Made by a program: the position numbers and the translations under genes. A stretch of DNA of 64,000 bases from the NCBI GenBank assembly GCA_032358165.1, contig JAALGY010000015.1:2480001-2544000 (forward strand), given 5' to 3'. Source of the DNA: Diplosphaera chodatii. Its lineage: Eukaryota; Chlorophyta; Trebouxiophyceae; Prasiolales; Stichococcaceae. Shown one piece after another: positions 11,171-23,404 of the stretch (position 1 is the first letter of the stretch; each line of letters begins with the position of its first letter). The notes beneath the pieces were generated by a model. It had not been told where the DNA came from. It saw nothing but the letters and a program-made list of their open reading frames with translations, and did no database searches.

Positions 11171-13363
11171 TCACTGCTTCTCCCAGAAGTTGGCCCAATG
11201 CAAGTAGTTGCTCGCATTGGCTGCCAGTGGGGCCCTGACACCGCTGTCGCTGGTGCTGCCCTGCAACTTTGCATGCGTTTGCCGCCGCCACCACATCCGA
11301 TTGCCAGCTGCCTCAGCTGTTGACCCTGCATTGCACTGACCATGCCTCAGTACACTGACATCAATGCACATTGCTAACCTCATTGCACAGTGTAACGGCA
11401 CTTTCAAGGACACTCGTCCACACCAAAGAAGAACTCTCACCATCGTCTGAGGGCTCTTCGTCCATGGCTGATGTGGCGGGTGCCGGCTGCCCTGTGACTG
11501 AATGCTCGCGGTACCAGTCCATTGCTTCCGCATGGTCCTGCCGCAGCTCCGCTGCTGCAGCAGGGTCCATACTGTCTGGGATGTCATCTGGCTCGTAGAA
11601 CAGCTCCCCCTCGAACTGCGCCACCGACCGCCCCCTGTCATCCACATCTTCCACCTGCACGGCACGTGAACGTCAGTCACGGTCACTCCAGCTGCGGAGT
11701 GTAGTGAAGATACACCATAAAACGAAGCATGGCATACGGAACCACAAGTCATGCTACACAGCACAGCTGGTGCAGCGCACCCTGGGACTGTTGTCTGTGC
11801 TGAGTCTGCCCGGGACCCCTGCGAAGGGTGAAGGCTTCTGCGCAGGTGGCTGCTGTGTTGTGGTGTGGCTGCCGGCTGCCAGGAAGCCTGTCCGGCTCTG
11901 CTCGGCTGCGCTCCCCTGGGCATCTTCCGCAGCGCCACCAAAGGCGGGGCCACTCGGGGCTGCGCTAACTGCCGCTGCCACGCCACCAAAGGCGGGGCCA
12001 CTCGGGGCTGCGCTAACCGCCGCTGCCACGCCATCAAAGGCGGGGCCACTCGGGGCTGCCGCGCCAGGAGCTGTCGCGTCCGGAGCTGCCGCGCTTTCGA
12101 GGCCAGGCTTCGCTGTAGCTGCCACTGCTGTGTCCACAGACTGTGTGCGGTTTGCCAGCTGCAGGCCCGCTGGCACATTGGCTGCTGCGCCATACGGCCG
12201 CCTCAGGACATCAGCCACCTGGGACCACGCGCGCAGGTCACACCACAGGCCGCGGCGCTCAGCAGTGTGATCCTTCACAGCAGTACGCCCTAAGCAGGGG
12301 GCCTGGCCGCCATCGAGCACTGGGCACCTGCTTGGACACCCAGTCCTCCTGCAGCGGCGGGCGCCCACTGAACAGCACATCCCGCCCATCAGGCCGCTGC
12401 AGCACCTCGTCCCGGAACAGATTCCACCTGTGAATCAGGTGACAGTTTCATCAGCAATCCTGCACAAGCATGACTTGGACATGCGAACGAGGATGTTCCT
12501 CTCCAAGTCCACAAGGCACGGGCACCTCTCCACGATCTCGGGGATGCCAGAGTACACGTCCCGCAGCGAGGAGCCGATGATGCGCTCGGCTATGCGGCCC
12601 AGGCCAGGGATGCCGATGGTGACATCGCCCTCCAGTGTCTGTCGGCATTTCCCACCCTGGACCTCCTCAACAGTCAGCTCGCAGTCGATCGTCGTCTGCA
12701 GAGCATTGCAAGGTAAGCCACCTTCAAGCTTTGCAGCCAGAAATGTGATACAGTACAGGCACTGTAAGTGGCGGTTCGCACACTGGTAGGGCCTCTGGCA
12801 GCAGGCCGCTGCCATGTGCTGCTCATGCTCGAGGTATTGCACCTGGTTTTTGAAGATGGGTGGGATGCTGTGCACGATCAGCTTGAACGGCGGGTTCTTC
12901 AGTAGCTCGGGATCATAGCGGATGATGTCTGTGTACGTCAGCTCGCCGCCTGGGATGTAGTGCTGCAGCCGCTTTGGCACAAAGCGGTCGATGTCCGGTT
13001 TGGTCACCAGCTTGAACACCTGCAGCAGCCAGCTGATGTTGCAGTGAGGTCTGCACGCCACACCCTGAAGCTGCTTGTATATGAGATGGCTGGCAAGCAT
13101 GTTGGGCATCATAGCAGAAATGTCAGCTGTGGCCCATGCATTGGCATACATTGATCCTGACATGCCATACAATGTGATGTCATGCAATATCAACGCATGC
13201 ACGAGCACATTACCTGTACATTGCCATCTCTCCACCCGTCCTCAATCTCAAGGGCGCCAAGCTTCTGTGTCTTCGCCACTAGGGCCCGGAACGCCGCCGA
13301 GTCACGTTCCACCAGGAAGGTGCGTGCATCGACAGGCAGCACCGTGCTGACCTTGAAGTGCAT
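11171..13363 (-). CDS. START-like domain protein of unknown function with repetitive Ala/Pro linker
   Basis: The first exon starts MHFKVSTVLPVDARTFLVER at 13363 and ends near EIEDGWRDGNVQ. The next reads VFKLVTKPDIDRFVPKRLQ to FKLIVHSIPPIFKN (about 13020-12850), then DCELTVEEVQGGKCRQTLEG to SSLRDVYSGIPEIVER (about 12695-12525). These have the strand-loop-strand-long-helix order of START/SRPBCC-like lipid-binding folds (closest in my memory to DUF2505-type proteins); this is inference from pattern. WNLFRDEVLQRPDGRDV follows near 12430. A low-complexity Ala/Pro/Gly stretch (12240-11800) holds a 48-bp repeat, then an acidic segment FEGELFYEPDDIPDSMDPAA near 11610. The last exon ends YLHWANFWEKQ and a stop at 11171. 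The function is unknown; binding of a lipid or other hydrophobic ligand is a guess from the fold. Confidence 0.75.
11938..12062. repeat. 48-bp in-frame tandem repeat, about 2.6 copies
   Basis: Copies begin at about 11941, 11989 and 12037, each with AAGGCGGGGCCACTCGGGGC. The unit is exactly 48 bases, so it encodes a 16-residue unit on the minus strand (SGPAFGGVAAAVSAAP) and keeps frame. The copies differ at very few bases, which points to recent duplication or ongoing slippage. Confidence 0.85.
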
Positions 13364-14373
13364 GGCGCTGAACTGCTGATGCTACCCGTCAGACCATGCG
13401 CATGGGAAAGGGTCCCTACACAACCAGATTACGGCCAGCCTGCGCCCGCCATCCCGTTGAGCAGTAGTGTCGTCTGACTGTGGGCCTGCGACTCATGCGC
13501 CGCAGTCCAGTGTCAGCTCACTGTTGGAAAGATGTCCATGCCAGCGGAGCATGCTGCTGCTGCGAGCCGTCGAACCACAGCACCAGCACATGCGTTTCTG
13601 AGATGCATGTGCATACTTCGCGAGTGAAGCAGCGGTACTCTGCTGCTGTACTTGTCATGTAGCATGCAATAGCGCACCCTCAGTATTCTGAGTTCAATAG
13701 GTCATCGCCCTGCGGGCATCGGAGTGTGATCGACTTTTGTGTCAGGGTCGATCAGGCAACGTCAAGTGTTTAGGTGGTTTGAGACTCTCTCGATCGAACA
13801 AGACAACGATCCGGTGGAGGGTGTGGAATCAAGTGAGCGGTCAGTCGGGCGATTGCCGTGAGCCAGTGCCAGCAAGCTGCAAAACCTGGAACTAAGAGAC
13901 AAACTGCTCGCCTTGTATATATGCGACATTGGCACATTGCATCCGGAACGTGCCTCTTCAAGTGTGTCTTCGAAGCAGTCTTCGGGTCTATCACGTGAGA
14001 TGTTCAAGATCTCACCATGAGCTCAAACACACTGCAGGCCAGCGCGGCGGCAGCATTGCGGTTGGTACGTCCCTAAAACCCGACATGCTGTGATACCTCA
14101 TTTGTTAGCTCACCTGCCGCCTAAGTCTTCCGTGCAGCAAGCGCACCCTGTGCTATGGTGTGATATTTAGCACGTGCGCAGCGATCTTGCACGCTGAAAG
14201 CTGCCACTGACCACCGCTGCAGCTAGTACTCTGTGCAAGAGTGTCCGAGAAGCATCGAGGGTCCCGGTCAGGCACTGTTGCCGTGACCTGCCTCGGCTGG
14301 CAGCCAACAGGACACCACCAGCACTGCCCCAGACCGCCTCTAATTCTTGGCGATCCCAGCACAGCGGCCGTTG
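13364..14373. other. Divergent intergenic region with a possible leading exon at 14017-14064
   Basis: This lies between the START-like gene (-) and the mitochondrial carrier (+). Most of it shows no coding signal. An ATG at 14017 opens 16 codons (MSSNTLQASAAAALRL) that run straight into a good GTACGT donor. Joined to a CACAG acceptor at 14364 they stay in frame with the carrier, so this may be an alternative 5' exon. Confidence 0.4.
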
Positions 14374-16413
14374 ATGGCCGCTTCAGATGGCAATGGCAAC
14401 CGCTCAGGCCCACCAACCGGCCAGGCGCTCACCACCATCACCACTTTGTCGCCATTTGTCAAGTCTGCCGCAGGTGCCTGGTGCCTTCAGCGTATAGCAT
14501 TGCAGCTAGTCGTTGATGACGGAGTAACTTTGACAGCATCACACGATCTGTTTGCTTGGCTTCACCATTGTAGTCATGTTTTGTGGAGCACCGCCTTCAT
14601 GGGTGTGAGCATGCATCCTTGCAGGCTCCCTTGGCGGCACAATGGAGGCCTGCTTCCTGCAGCCGATCGATACAATCAAGACGCGACTGCAGCTTGACTC
14701 TCAAAAGCGCTACACAGGTGCGCTTGGCCATGCCTGATGCAGCATGGCAAGTTGGTGCACAGGCTTAGCAAACCCAGCACTTCAAGGGTGGTAGCGTGAG
14801 GCGGCCCTGTTGCTATGTTCAGGCATTTGGAACTGTGGCAAAACCATCATCAACGAGGAGGGCGTGCGGTCGCTGTGGAAGGGGCTTACCCCCTTTGCCG
14901 TCCACCTGACGCTGAAGTATGCCCTGCGTATGGGAACTAATGCATTCTACCAAAGCCTGCTTCGTGATAAGGTGAGGCTGTTGTTGCCATGGATGGTATT
15001 ATATGAGTCAACACGTGGGATTTGGGCGGTATCGGCGACGCTGGGATCGGATGGGATCCAAATGAGCAGTGTCCGGGGTGCTGTCCTTCATGCGCTGAGC
15101 ATCAGCAAACATGTGTTCACATACCGCATCTGCAGGACGGCCTGCTGAAAGACAACAGGCGCATGGCAGCGGGCTTTATGGCCGGCGTGACGGAGGCACT
15201 AGTCATCGTGACACCCTTCGAGGTCGTCAAGATTCGGCTGCAACAACAGCGTGGCATGTCCAAGGAGCTTCTTAGATACAAGGTACTTGGCTGCTCACGT
15301 GCTTCTCGAGTGTCACATGATCTGCAGAGGTTGCAAGGCCTACCTCAGACGCCATGCGGACCTGTCGGTGTGGAGAGGGCAGCAGCATTGGTGACTTGGG
15401 CTGCATGCTTGCACCTTACCTCTGAAGGGCCCAGTGGACTGCGCACTCAAGACGGTGCGCGAGGACGGGGCACTGGGCCTGTGGGCGGGGGCCGCCCCCA
15501 CTGTGCTGCGGAATGGCACCAATCAGATGTGCCTGTTCTGGGCCAAGAACCACATGGACGGCGTGTTGTGGGGTGAGGCGTCGCACCAAGCCCTCGTCTG
15601 CATGCCCCGCTGCTACGACCCTGCCACTGCACATCTGTTTGCTGCTGCAGACCACTAACTGCATGGTGCTCTCATGATCTGTCATGGTATCGTTGCCATC
15701 AGTGTGCGCATGTTGACTGTGTGCAGGGAAGACAGAAGGTGATGGCCTGCAGCTTACCCCACTACAGTCCATGGGCAGCGGCTTCTCAGCAGCGTTCCTT
15801 GGGCCCGTTGCCACTGGTCCGTTTGATGTCGTGAAGGTAAGCAACTTCAAACACACGCAGGCCAGGCTGGCTTGTATTCGTAAACGCATGCCATAGCGCC
15901 AGCAGAAAGGTGCTGGAGGTGTGACAGCGGTTGGCGATCTGAGCACCGTGTTGCTTGTGTGCAGTTGACCCCATAGTGAACTCCTTTCGCTGCTGGCGCA
16001 GACGCGGCTGATGGCACAGCAGAAGGAGGCGGACGGGAGCAAGCGGTACCGCAGCTTCTTGCACGCACTGGTCACCATCCCCCGGGAGGAGGGGCTGCGC
16101 GCGATGTGGAAAGGCCTCACTCCCCGGCTGATGCGCATCCCGCCCGGTCAGGCGATTGTGTGGGCCGTCAGCGACCAGATCACAGGTATGACATTGTGTC
16201 TGCAGCGCAGTGGCTGTACACGTTCACTTCCCTTAATAGCCGGGCAGAACCTCGTTGCACCAAGGGCTGCCTTTTGCACAACACCACAAACCGTGCAGTC
16301 CAGAGTGCCAACAGCAGTGCTGTGGCCTCCATGCAGGGTACTGCGAGCGAAATGATATTGGAGTGCAGAAGAAGGCCGTTGTCAGCGAGGCGGCAGCCAA
16401 GGGCACACAGTAG
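14374..16413 (+). CDS. Mitochondrial succinate/fumarate carrier (SFC1 type)
   Basis: Six-helix mitochondrial carrier family (SLC25) protein of the inner membrane, predicted to exchange cytosolic succinate for fumarate and so link lipid or acetate use to the TCA cycle. Three carrier repeats are visible. Repeat 1 has CFLQPIDTIKTRLQLD near 14660 and EEGVRSLWKGLTPFAVHLTL near 14855. Repeat 2 has IVTPFEVVKIRLQQQRGMS near 15205 and DGALGLWAGAAPTVLRNGTN near 15465. Repeat 3 has GPVATGPFDVVK near 15805, then TRLMAQQKEADGSKRY, and GLRAMWKGLTPRLMRIPPGQ near 16095. The P-x-[DE]-x-x-[KR] signature occurs in all three. Segments such as RNGTNQMCLFWAKN and LMRIPPGQAIVWAVSDQITG follow the plant mSFC1 and yeast SFC1 pattern closely. 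The last exon ends KKAVVSEAAAKGTQ at 16413. The start at 14374 is conservative; an N-terminal exon from 14017 is possible. Confidence 0.93.
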
Positions 16414-17507
16414 TCAAGCCACAGAGCAGGGCTGTTGCAAGTGGGATGCCGAAGGGCGGCAGCAGGGGCCTCGCGTGGCACATTGATATTGCTACACTAA
16501 TGAGCGGGAGAGCGAGCGAGAGCAAGAAATGAGCATCTGAGAGAAACAGCTTCTGGTCATAGTGCCATCATACACGGCAGCCTATGAGTCACAGGCGATG
16601 CACACAACCTTCCATGGGACGCTCGCACTAGCTGGTTGATACTCCCGGCATGCCAGATATTGCCAATGTCTCTTCAACTGTCTTCAACACTACAAGGAAG
16701 AAGGCATCCCTAGGGGTGTGCTGAGTATACCCCTTGAGGCATCCTTCAGGCTCTTGCACGACCGCAGTTGAATGCTAGTGCTGCACCACGTCGATACCCC
16801 GATCGTGGATCGAACGGCTTCGCGCCTTGCACATTTCTCTGACCCGCCGTCAAGCAGGCCATCGAGCGGTCGCGCAGCGCCAGGACAAGTCTTGAAGTGG
16901 TGGCCAAAGCCTTGCTGTGAGGACCCTCGTGCATGCGAGTACTGCCAGCAACGCCAACCCCACAAGGTGATCACTTGCCAACACAAAGTGCAGATCCGCC
17001 AATGACATACACATACACATCAGACAAGGACGGGGCCCACGTTGGAGCAACGCCTTCCAGTCGAGAGGTCCCTTGCAGCTTGCCAGATCCACTGTGAGGC
17101 GAACTTGCGTGCGCCTGCTATGCCACTGTCACTCGCTATCACTTACACTTCGATCACTGGCTGAGCGGCAAGGCAGACAGGGGATATGGGACGTGTGGTG
17201 ACATTTGATGTCTTAGCTGCTGACGAAGACTGAGCTGCGACATGTGTGCAAGCTCCCAGCTCTTTTGCCATATCTTGTCACCCGCTGACGCGAGTCATTG
17301 TCGAAGGCTTCACCATGCGTGTCAGGCGCGCAGCTGCGAACGTATTCGAGGACGGAATGCAGAGACATCCCATATTTCCACAGTGGAATACCGAGTCTGT
17401 GCCTGCTGTTGTTGCGAGCAGCCTGTCTGCTTCCTTACACAGACACAGCGACGTGCGAGCAGCCGGCGTGGCAGCGAGCTGTCTTGGGCGGGCCATCAGC
17501 TGAGAGG
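16414..17507. other. Intergenic region, no supported gene
   Basis: About 1.1 kb between two plus-strand genes. A purine-rich stretch with GAGCGAGCGAGAG lies near 16505. A 62-codon frame starts at the ATG at 17314 (MRVRRAAANVFEDG) and runs to just before the downstream start in another frame; it may be an upstream ORF or leading exon of the next gene. Nothing else stands out. Confidence 0.35.
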
Positions 17508-20500
17508 ATGACTGCCCTGCTGGACTCGGAGACCTCTTCAGGCGATGACCCTGGTGGCGGCAGCGGCGGCCCGGTGGGGGCTCGTGCCGTGCTCATGCAG
17601 GCCATTCTGCCGTCGCTGCCTGGTGACGTGCAGCAGGCGTTGAAGGCGCAGCTGCTTGGCTCCAAGGTCAGCAGTGGCGAGCCTTCCACATGGTTGCCCT
17701 GTTGTCGTACTGTCACGGTTGACCATTTCTGCATTGCTTACGGCCTGCAACATTCGAACTGCTAATGGCCGAAGCAACTGTTCGAGCTGCTAATGAGCTG
17801 TCGGTGGAGCGGATGGCGGTCACAACATCCAACTGGACATGCTTGTTTGCAGGCAAGGACCATCAATTATGAGGACGCACTCATCACCCTGCAGCTTGTG
17901 CTGGCTAAGATGCAGGTGAGCAAGGTCTAGGATTATGGGTAGCATGCATGTCCACCTCCAACCTCGCGCTATGAGTGCCGCAGACGGCTCAAGGCTGGTG
18001 CTGTTGTGTCAACGACATGCTGCTGGCTGCTATCTAGGCAAAGGAGCTGCAGCCACGGCACATGGCGTGGCCCTCGCTTGCAGCATGCATTGCGCTGCTG
18101 GCAGACAAATCGGCAGACGCGCTGAAGGCACGCGCGGAATGCGGGTTCTCCCACAGGTGGGCAGAGCCAGAGGGCTTGTAATGTTGCTTGCTCCCTCCCA
18201 ATGCTGGCCTCAATGTGAACCTATCATGCAGCATGCCAGCCACAAGACCGAAACACGCGTCCAGCTGGTGGCACGTTCTATCAGGCGCATGTTTGCCTTT
18301 CTGCAGGGAGCTGTACTGGGCGCTTGAGCAGGATATGCTGGGGTACAACTGCAGCAAGGGTATAGCAAAGCGCTTTGCACGCTGCTTGCCCTGCGCGGTC
18401 GGCAAGCCCGGCAAATGCGGCAGCGGGTCAGCCGCCTGGTTCTGCCGCCGCCGGCTGTCGGTGCTGGACACCCGCGGCACGCTGCTGGCGGACAAGTCCC
18501 AGGCCTTGCTCAGACATGGTGAGCAGAAGCTGCGTGGCTGTCAAGTGCAGGGCCTGCTGCCGCCGCCTGCAGCTTTCAGGGCTTGATGCCCCTGATGCGG
18601 CAGACAGCAATCTGCAGCAAACCCACCAAGTCAAGGGCGCGCAAATCTCATGCAGGTGAGACGCTGCTGCCAAGCCGCAGCGATGGCCATGCGCTGGCAC
18701 GGGGCCTGACACCTGCTGGCGAACCGGAGGGCCTGAGCCGCAAGTGCAAGTGTGCGCCCGTGGGCCCCGAGGTGGGGTCGCCACGGCACGTGCAGCACAA
18801 AAGCTATCTGATCGCACACTGCCATGGGCACTGTGGGGGACACTGTGCAGTTGCGCGCCACAGTTTCACTGTGCCTTTTCCAACAAGTGGCATGATGTGT
18901 GCAGGAGAACAAGTTTGTCAGCTGCTACGACCACATCACCTGGAACGACAGGCGGCTGGAGGGTGTTGCCACAGAGGACGACAAGTCGGAGACGTTTGTG
19001 GCGCAGGCGCGCACGCTGCTAGACACCCTGGAGGTGAGGTCCGATCTCCCAATGGTCACACCCAGGCAGGCATCACCGACACCCTGCGCCAAACCCCTGG
19101 CACTGCACATGCGCCTGGCATTTGTCTCTGCAACGGTCAGCTAGGCTGGCACGCACCTCCTAAGATAGTGGGCATGGACTGAGCAGGGCATGTCGCCAAG
19201 CGAGCAGTGGCGCGAAGTCAACATTGCAGCTACCAAGCGCTACATTGGCAGCCTCAAGCGCCTGTCTGGCAAGGTGCGCGTCGGATCTGTACGTTGTGCT
19301 GGAAGCTCCAGGCAGCAGTTGGAGACGTTCATGTCATATCAGATCTTACCATCTACCATCTTACCATCAACAACCATGTGGGTTCTGAGCATTGTGCTCT
19401 CCAGCTTTGCAGGACAGCAACAAGCGCAAGGTGACAGTGAGGGCAGACGGAGAGGTGTTCCCTGCTAACAAGGCTGACTTGAAGACCACGGAGCTAAAAC
19501 GCTGGCCTGACTTTGACTTCTTCATCGGCGGTGACGAGCCAGGTACATGGCGTCACTGCCTGGTTGACAGTTGGTGACACTGCAACATTGCTCTGGCAGC
19601 GTCACCTGCGCTCGTTGTCATGGTGCAACTGCTTGCAAGAGCGGATGGCATGAAGCCTTGACTGCGGCGTGCACAGATGACTGTCTGCCGGAGGACTTGC
19701 GAAAGCGTTCAGCGTGCTTCCTGAACGACGCCACCCGCGCCTGGACCGCTGAGATGCAGCCGACGGTGTGCAGCATGCCGCCCTGGCACATACGCAGGTG
19801 CTGCTTTGATAGCCCAATGGCTGTTCACAGTCATACGTGCACTCAGCCAGGATCCACTGGCCTGCCAGCACCCTCACATCAGCAATATCACTGGGCTGGA
19901 GTGCCTGGAAGCCATGCAGGTGGCTGAACATGTGCAATGTCCCTGTTGCAGTGGTCGGCAGCTGAAGCAGGGCTCTGATGGCCCAGCGGCTAAGCGGCAG
20001 CGGACCGGCGTGCAGCGGACGTCCAGCAAGTCCGCATCCAAGTCGGCATCCTCCGCTGACGAGCTGTCAACCGCCAGCCTGTGCATCCCCAGCGTGACAG
20101 GTGGGCCATGGGCATTGCTCACGCTGACGGGCACTGCTAGCAGCAACCCTTTCATTACCCGCGGGCCTCAGTGCAGCAACATGCAACTGCAGATGGCCTG
20201 CAGACATCATGGTACCATCTGTGGCGCATCAGATGCGCATGTCTGCTGGATGTCTGCTGTGGTGTCAGGCTGCAGTGCACTTGCAGGCGGCCGCCCACCA
20301 CTGCCACTGGAGGCGCAGCCCGCCGGGGCGCAGCCGGGCACGCCGGAGCTGTTGCGGTGCAGCCCGCTGCTGCGCGTCCGGCAGTCCGGCGAGCTGACGG
20401 CCGGCGGCGCGATCGACGCCGAGGCGGCCCTGCAGCGGCGGCGCAGCCCCTCCATCCCGAGCGCCGCCCCCACCCGCAGCGGTGGCAGCAACGCACCCCT

Positions 20501-22948
20501 GACGCCGACCTCGCCCTCTCTGTCTGCCAGATCCATCCGCAAGGTGGGCCTACCAGATGCTGCTGCATTCAGCTGCTCTACAAGCCATGTGGCCAGGTTG
20601 TGCCCCCATAACAGCAGATGCATCTGAACTTGCTCAGTGGTGCTCCTTCTGTAACATTCTGGAGGCGCCCAAGCTCGCATGGCGTTCCCTCTGCAGGCCA
20701 GCATCAGCAGCCTGCACGGGCGTGGGACCGCGGCAGGCGACCTGCTGACCAGCCTGGTGAGCCCGCCCCAGGGTGGGCGCGGCGGCCCGCTGCATGCGGC
20801 CGGCCTGCTGCAGGACCCCAGTCAGCTGAGCTCCGCCTTTGCCGGCAGCTTCGGCAGCGGCGCGGGGTCTGGTGGCTTTGGCAGCCCTGGCACACAGCAG
20901 ACGCAGGACTGGCGGCTGCCCTCAAGCGGCGTTGGAGCCCGAGCGCCGTCACTGGATGCGCTGCTGCCTGGCACTGGCTTAGCGCCCATCGGCTGGGGCA
21001 ACTTTGGCGTCGGCAGCCTCGGCACCGCAGGTGCACCTGGGACCTCGCAGTGAGAGGCCGTCCACAGGACTGTGACCTGAAAAGCTTTGCTGCTGCTTCA
21101 CGCTGCTTTGTCGTTCATGCTTGCTCTCCTCAGCATGCACTGACACCTCATACTTCCGTTGCCTGCAGCGCCAGCTGCGGATGGTCGGCAGACTGCACCG
21201 CGCCGTGCCAGCATGCGTGTGGACCTGGCGGCCAGTAACACTGCTGACACCCTCCCACGCATGGGCTGCCCGGTACACTTGTTGCTTCCTTTATCCTTGG
21301 GCACACCTGAGACGGGGAAGTAAATGTGCAGCTCGCGGTGTGTAGCATGCACATTGGCATCGTGACAGTGCTGTTGAGACTGCATGTCAGCAATTTCACA
21401 TAGCATGACCATCAGTGTATGCTGACGGGGCTTAGTGATGCAGGCGGGCGTGCCACAGGAGGAGTGCTGCCCCCCACTGGCGATTGCTTCCCTGCGAACA
21501 CGCGGCCCGCCGCCACCGCTCGCCGGCGGGCTGGGCACCTTCCCGAGTGGCAGCCTGCACGGCGGACTGTCCCAGGTGAGCCTAGATTGTTGCTGCTCAT
21601 CCTGGACTTGTTGCAACCTGGATTACATCACTTTGCAAACAGGTGACGGCTGCATTTTGGGGGCTTGCTACTTGTGGCTCACGTTCGTCTGCTTCCACCT
21701 GCCCAGGTGCACCAGCCGGTGGCACGACATGGGAGCATGCTGGACTTTGGTTCGGCTGCCAGAAGCACCGGGAGCGGCAGCCACGCCCCAACCGCCCGCA
21801 GCCGCCTCGCGAGCACGGGCTTCGGCTCCTTGACGGACCTACCGTCGGCAGGGTTTGGCGGCGACTGGCTGGGCGCCACCAGGGCTGGCAGCAACGGCTT
21901 TGGCGGCGCTGCAGCTGGCTCGGGGCTGCCGCCGGTGGACCGCCTGACCGCCTGGCGCCGGGACGCTGACTTGGGCGGCGCCGGCCCCAGTTCAGGTGCA
22001 AACTATATCTGCACATCACAGTGGTATATGATCCTGTGGACTGTGCTGAGTGTGCTGTGGTGCAGGCGGGGCCTCCTCACTTGCAGTAGCTGGCGGCTGC
22101 CGACGACTCCCTGGCTGGGCAGCACTTCAACCATCTCTGATTGGGCAGTGTGCCCAGCTGGTCACGCCCAGCATGCAATCATCGCAGTGCTTGCTGTCAC
22201 CACAGGCGCAGGGCCAAGCCGCGGCAGCGATGAGGCGGGGCCCAGCAGCGGTGCAGGCCCCAGCCACGGCGCCGCTGCCGGCACCACTCCCGCCGATGAC
22301 AAGTGCGTCCTCTGAATCGCACATTTGCAGGCTTGCAGGAGTTGGTTGCGTGCTTTGATGCTCGCAAGTGATTTGACAATGCACGTGACCAAGATGGCAG
22401 TAGGCATGCTTGCTATCCTGGCCAGCAAGGCCAGTACGTGCCTGCAGTTCGGATGGAGGTTGTGTACATGCTCTGACATGCACCGGCCCTGCACTGCAGC
22501 GCCATCTTCGACGGCTACCTGGACGACCTGCTGACGTTCGACGAGCTGCTGATGCCGATGGACGCCGGGTTCGACGGCGGCGCCCGCCCCGACAGCCGCG
22601 GCGGCGCGGGCCCGTCCACCGCCGGCGGCCCCCATGCCGGCGCGCTGGGCGAGGAGCTGGGCGGCTTCTGCTCCAACTGCTGGTGCGCCTGCACTCCTCC
22701 CTCATGCATTTCCCGCACCCAATCCGCCCTGGTGTGCTGTAGTCTTTTCAGGGGTGGATCTCAGGGTGCTGCCGGCCGTCCAGCTTTCAGGCCGACTGAG
22801 GGTGACGCGCCATCAGACTCTCAGCACCAGCCTCATCCACTGCTGCAGGGGCAAGGAAGAGGGCTGCCCGGCGTGCCAGAGATTCCTGGAGGAAATACTC
22901 ATGCCGTCATCACCGACGCATGCCAACCCGGCCGCCTTTGCTGCGTGA
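17508..22948 (+). CDS. Large unidentified protein with conserved-looking N-terminal half and Gly/Ser-rich C-terminal half
   Basis: I cannot name a family. The start at 17508 reads MTALLDSETSSGDDPGGGSG, followed by a helical segment (VLMQAILPSLPGDVQQALK). Exons then give YEDALITLQLVLAKMQ near 17870, ELYWALEQDMLGYNCSKGIA near 18308, CLPCAVGKPGKCGSGSAAWF near 18385, LSRKCKCAPVGPE near 18735 and KFVSCYDHITWNDRRLEG near 18910. Later ones are SEQWREVNIAATKRYIGSLK near 19200, LKRWPDFDFFIGGDEP near 19500 and LPEDLRKRSACFLNDATRAW near 19688. From about 19950 to 22700 the product is disordered: a basic patch AAKRQRTG resembling a nuclear localisation signal, Gly/Phe/Ser-rich segments, then an acidic segment FDGYLDDLLTFDELLMPMDA near 22510. 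It ends in two Cys pairs (FCSNC; GCPACQRF) and a stop at 22948. The composition suggests a nuclear regulatory protein. It could be two adjacent genes, split near 20250. Confidence 0.55.
19343..19372. repeat. Short tandem repeat in an intron
   Basis: The unit ATCTTACCATCTACC is followed directly by ATCTTACCATC and a third partial unit. It lies in the intron between the SLKRLSGK exon and the NKRKVTVRADGE exon of the unidentified large gene. Confidence 0.5.
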
Positions 22949-23404
22949 TTTTGCTGCACATACCATTGCGAAGCCTGTACATTATCAGTACCACAAGAGA
23001 AGGAAGATATCTATCTATATGGCTGCTGGCTGCTTCGGCAACAGATTTTGAATGGGCACAAAGTTGAAGGACGCAGGCTTGAGGCCTGGAGGGTTGCCAC
23101 CAATTTGTGGTTTGCCACCTTGCATTGTTGGCAGAATCAGCGGCTGATTGTGCCCTGGATTGGCTTGCATACTAAAGCGTCTGTGGTGCGCTGCTGCTTG
23201 CAAGCAGCACACTGTTTCGAGTTGAGACGGTGTTCGCATTTTGAAGGATGATGTGAAACATGTTTGCTGCTCATCACAAACATGTGCAGGCTATGTGACA
23301 GCACTATGTCTGCACAAGGTATGTAAAGGTACCCAGCAACTGTCGTGCCCATCTCATTCCCAGCAAAGCACCACTGAGTCACCAAGCGCAGCAGTGCATT
23401 AAGT
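22949..23404. other. Convergent intergenic region
   Basis: The interval between the stop of the unidentified gene and the stop of CRY-DASH A should hold both 3' untranslated regions. No coding signal or RNA gene is seen. Confidence 0.35.

Noticed and set aside
17314..17502. 62-codon frame MRVRRAAANVFEDG before the large unknown gene
   Set aside because: It ends just before the better-supported ATG at 17508 in a different frame. Without a splice link it is at most an upstream ORF.
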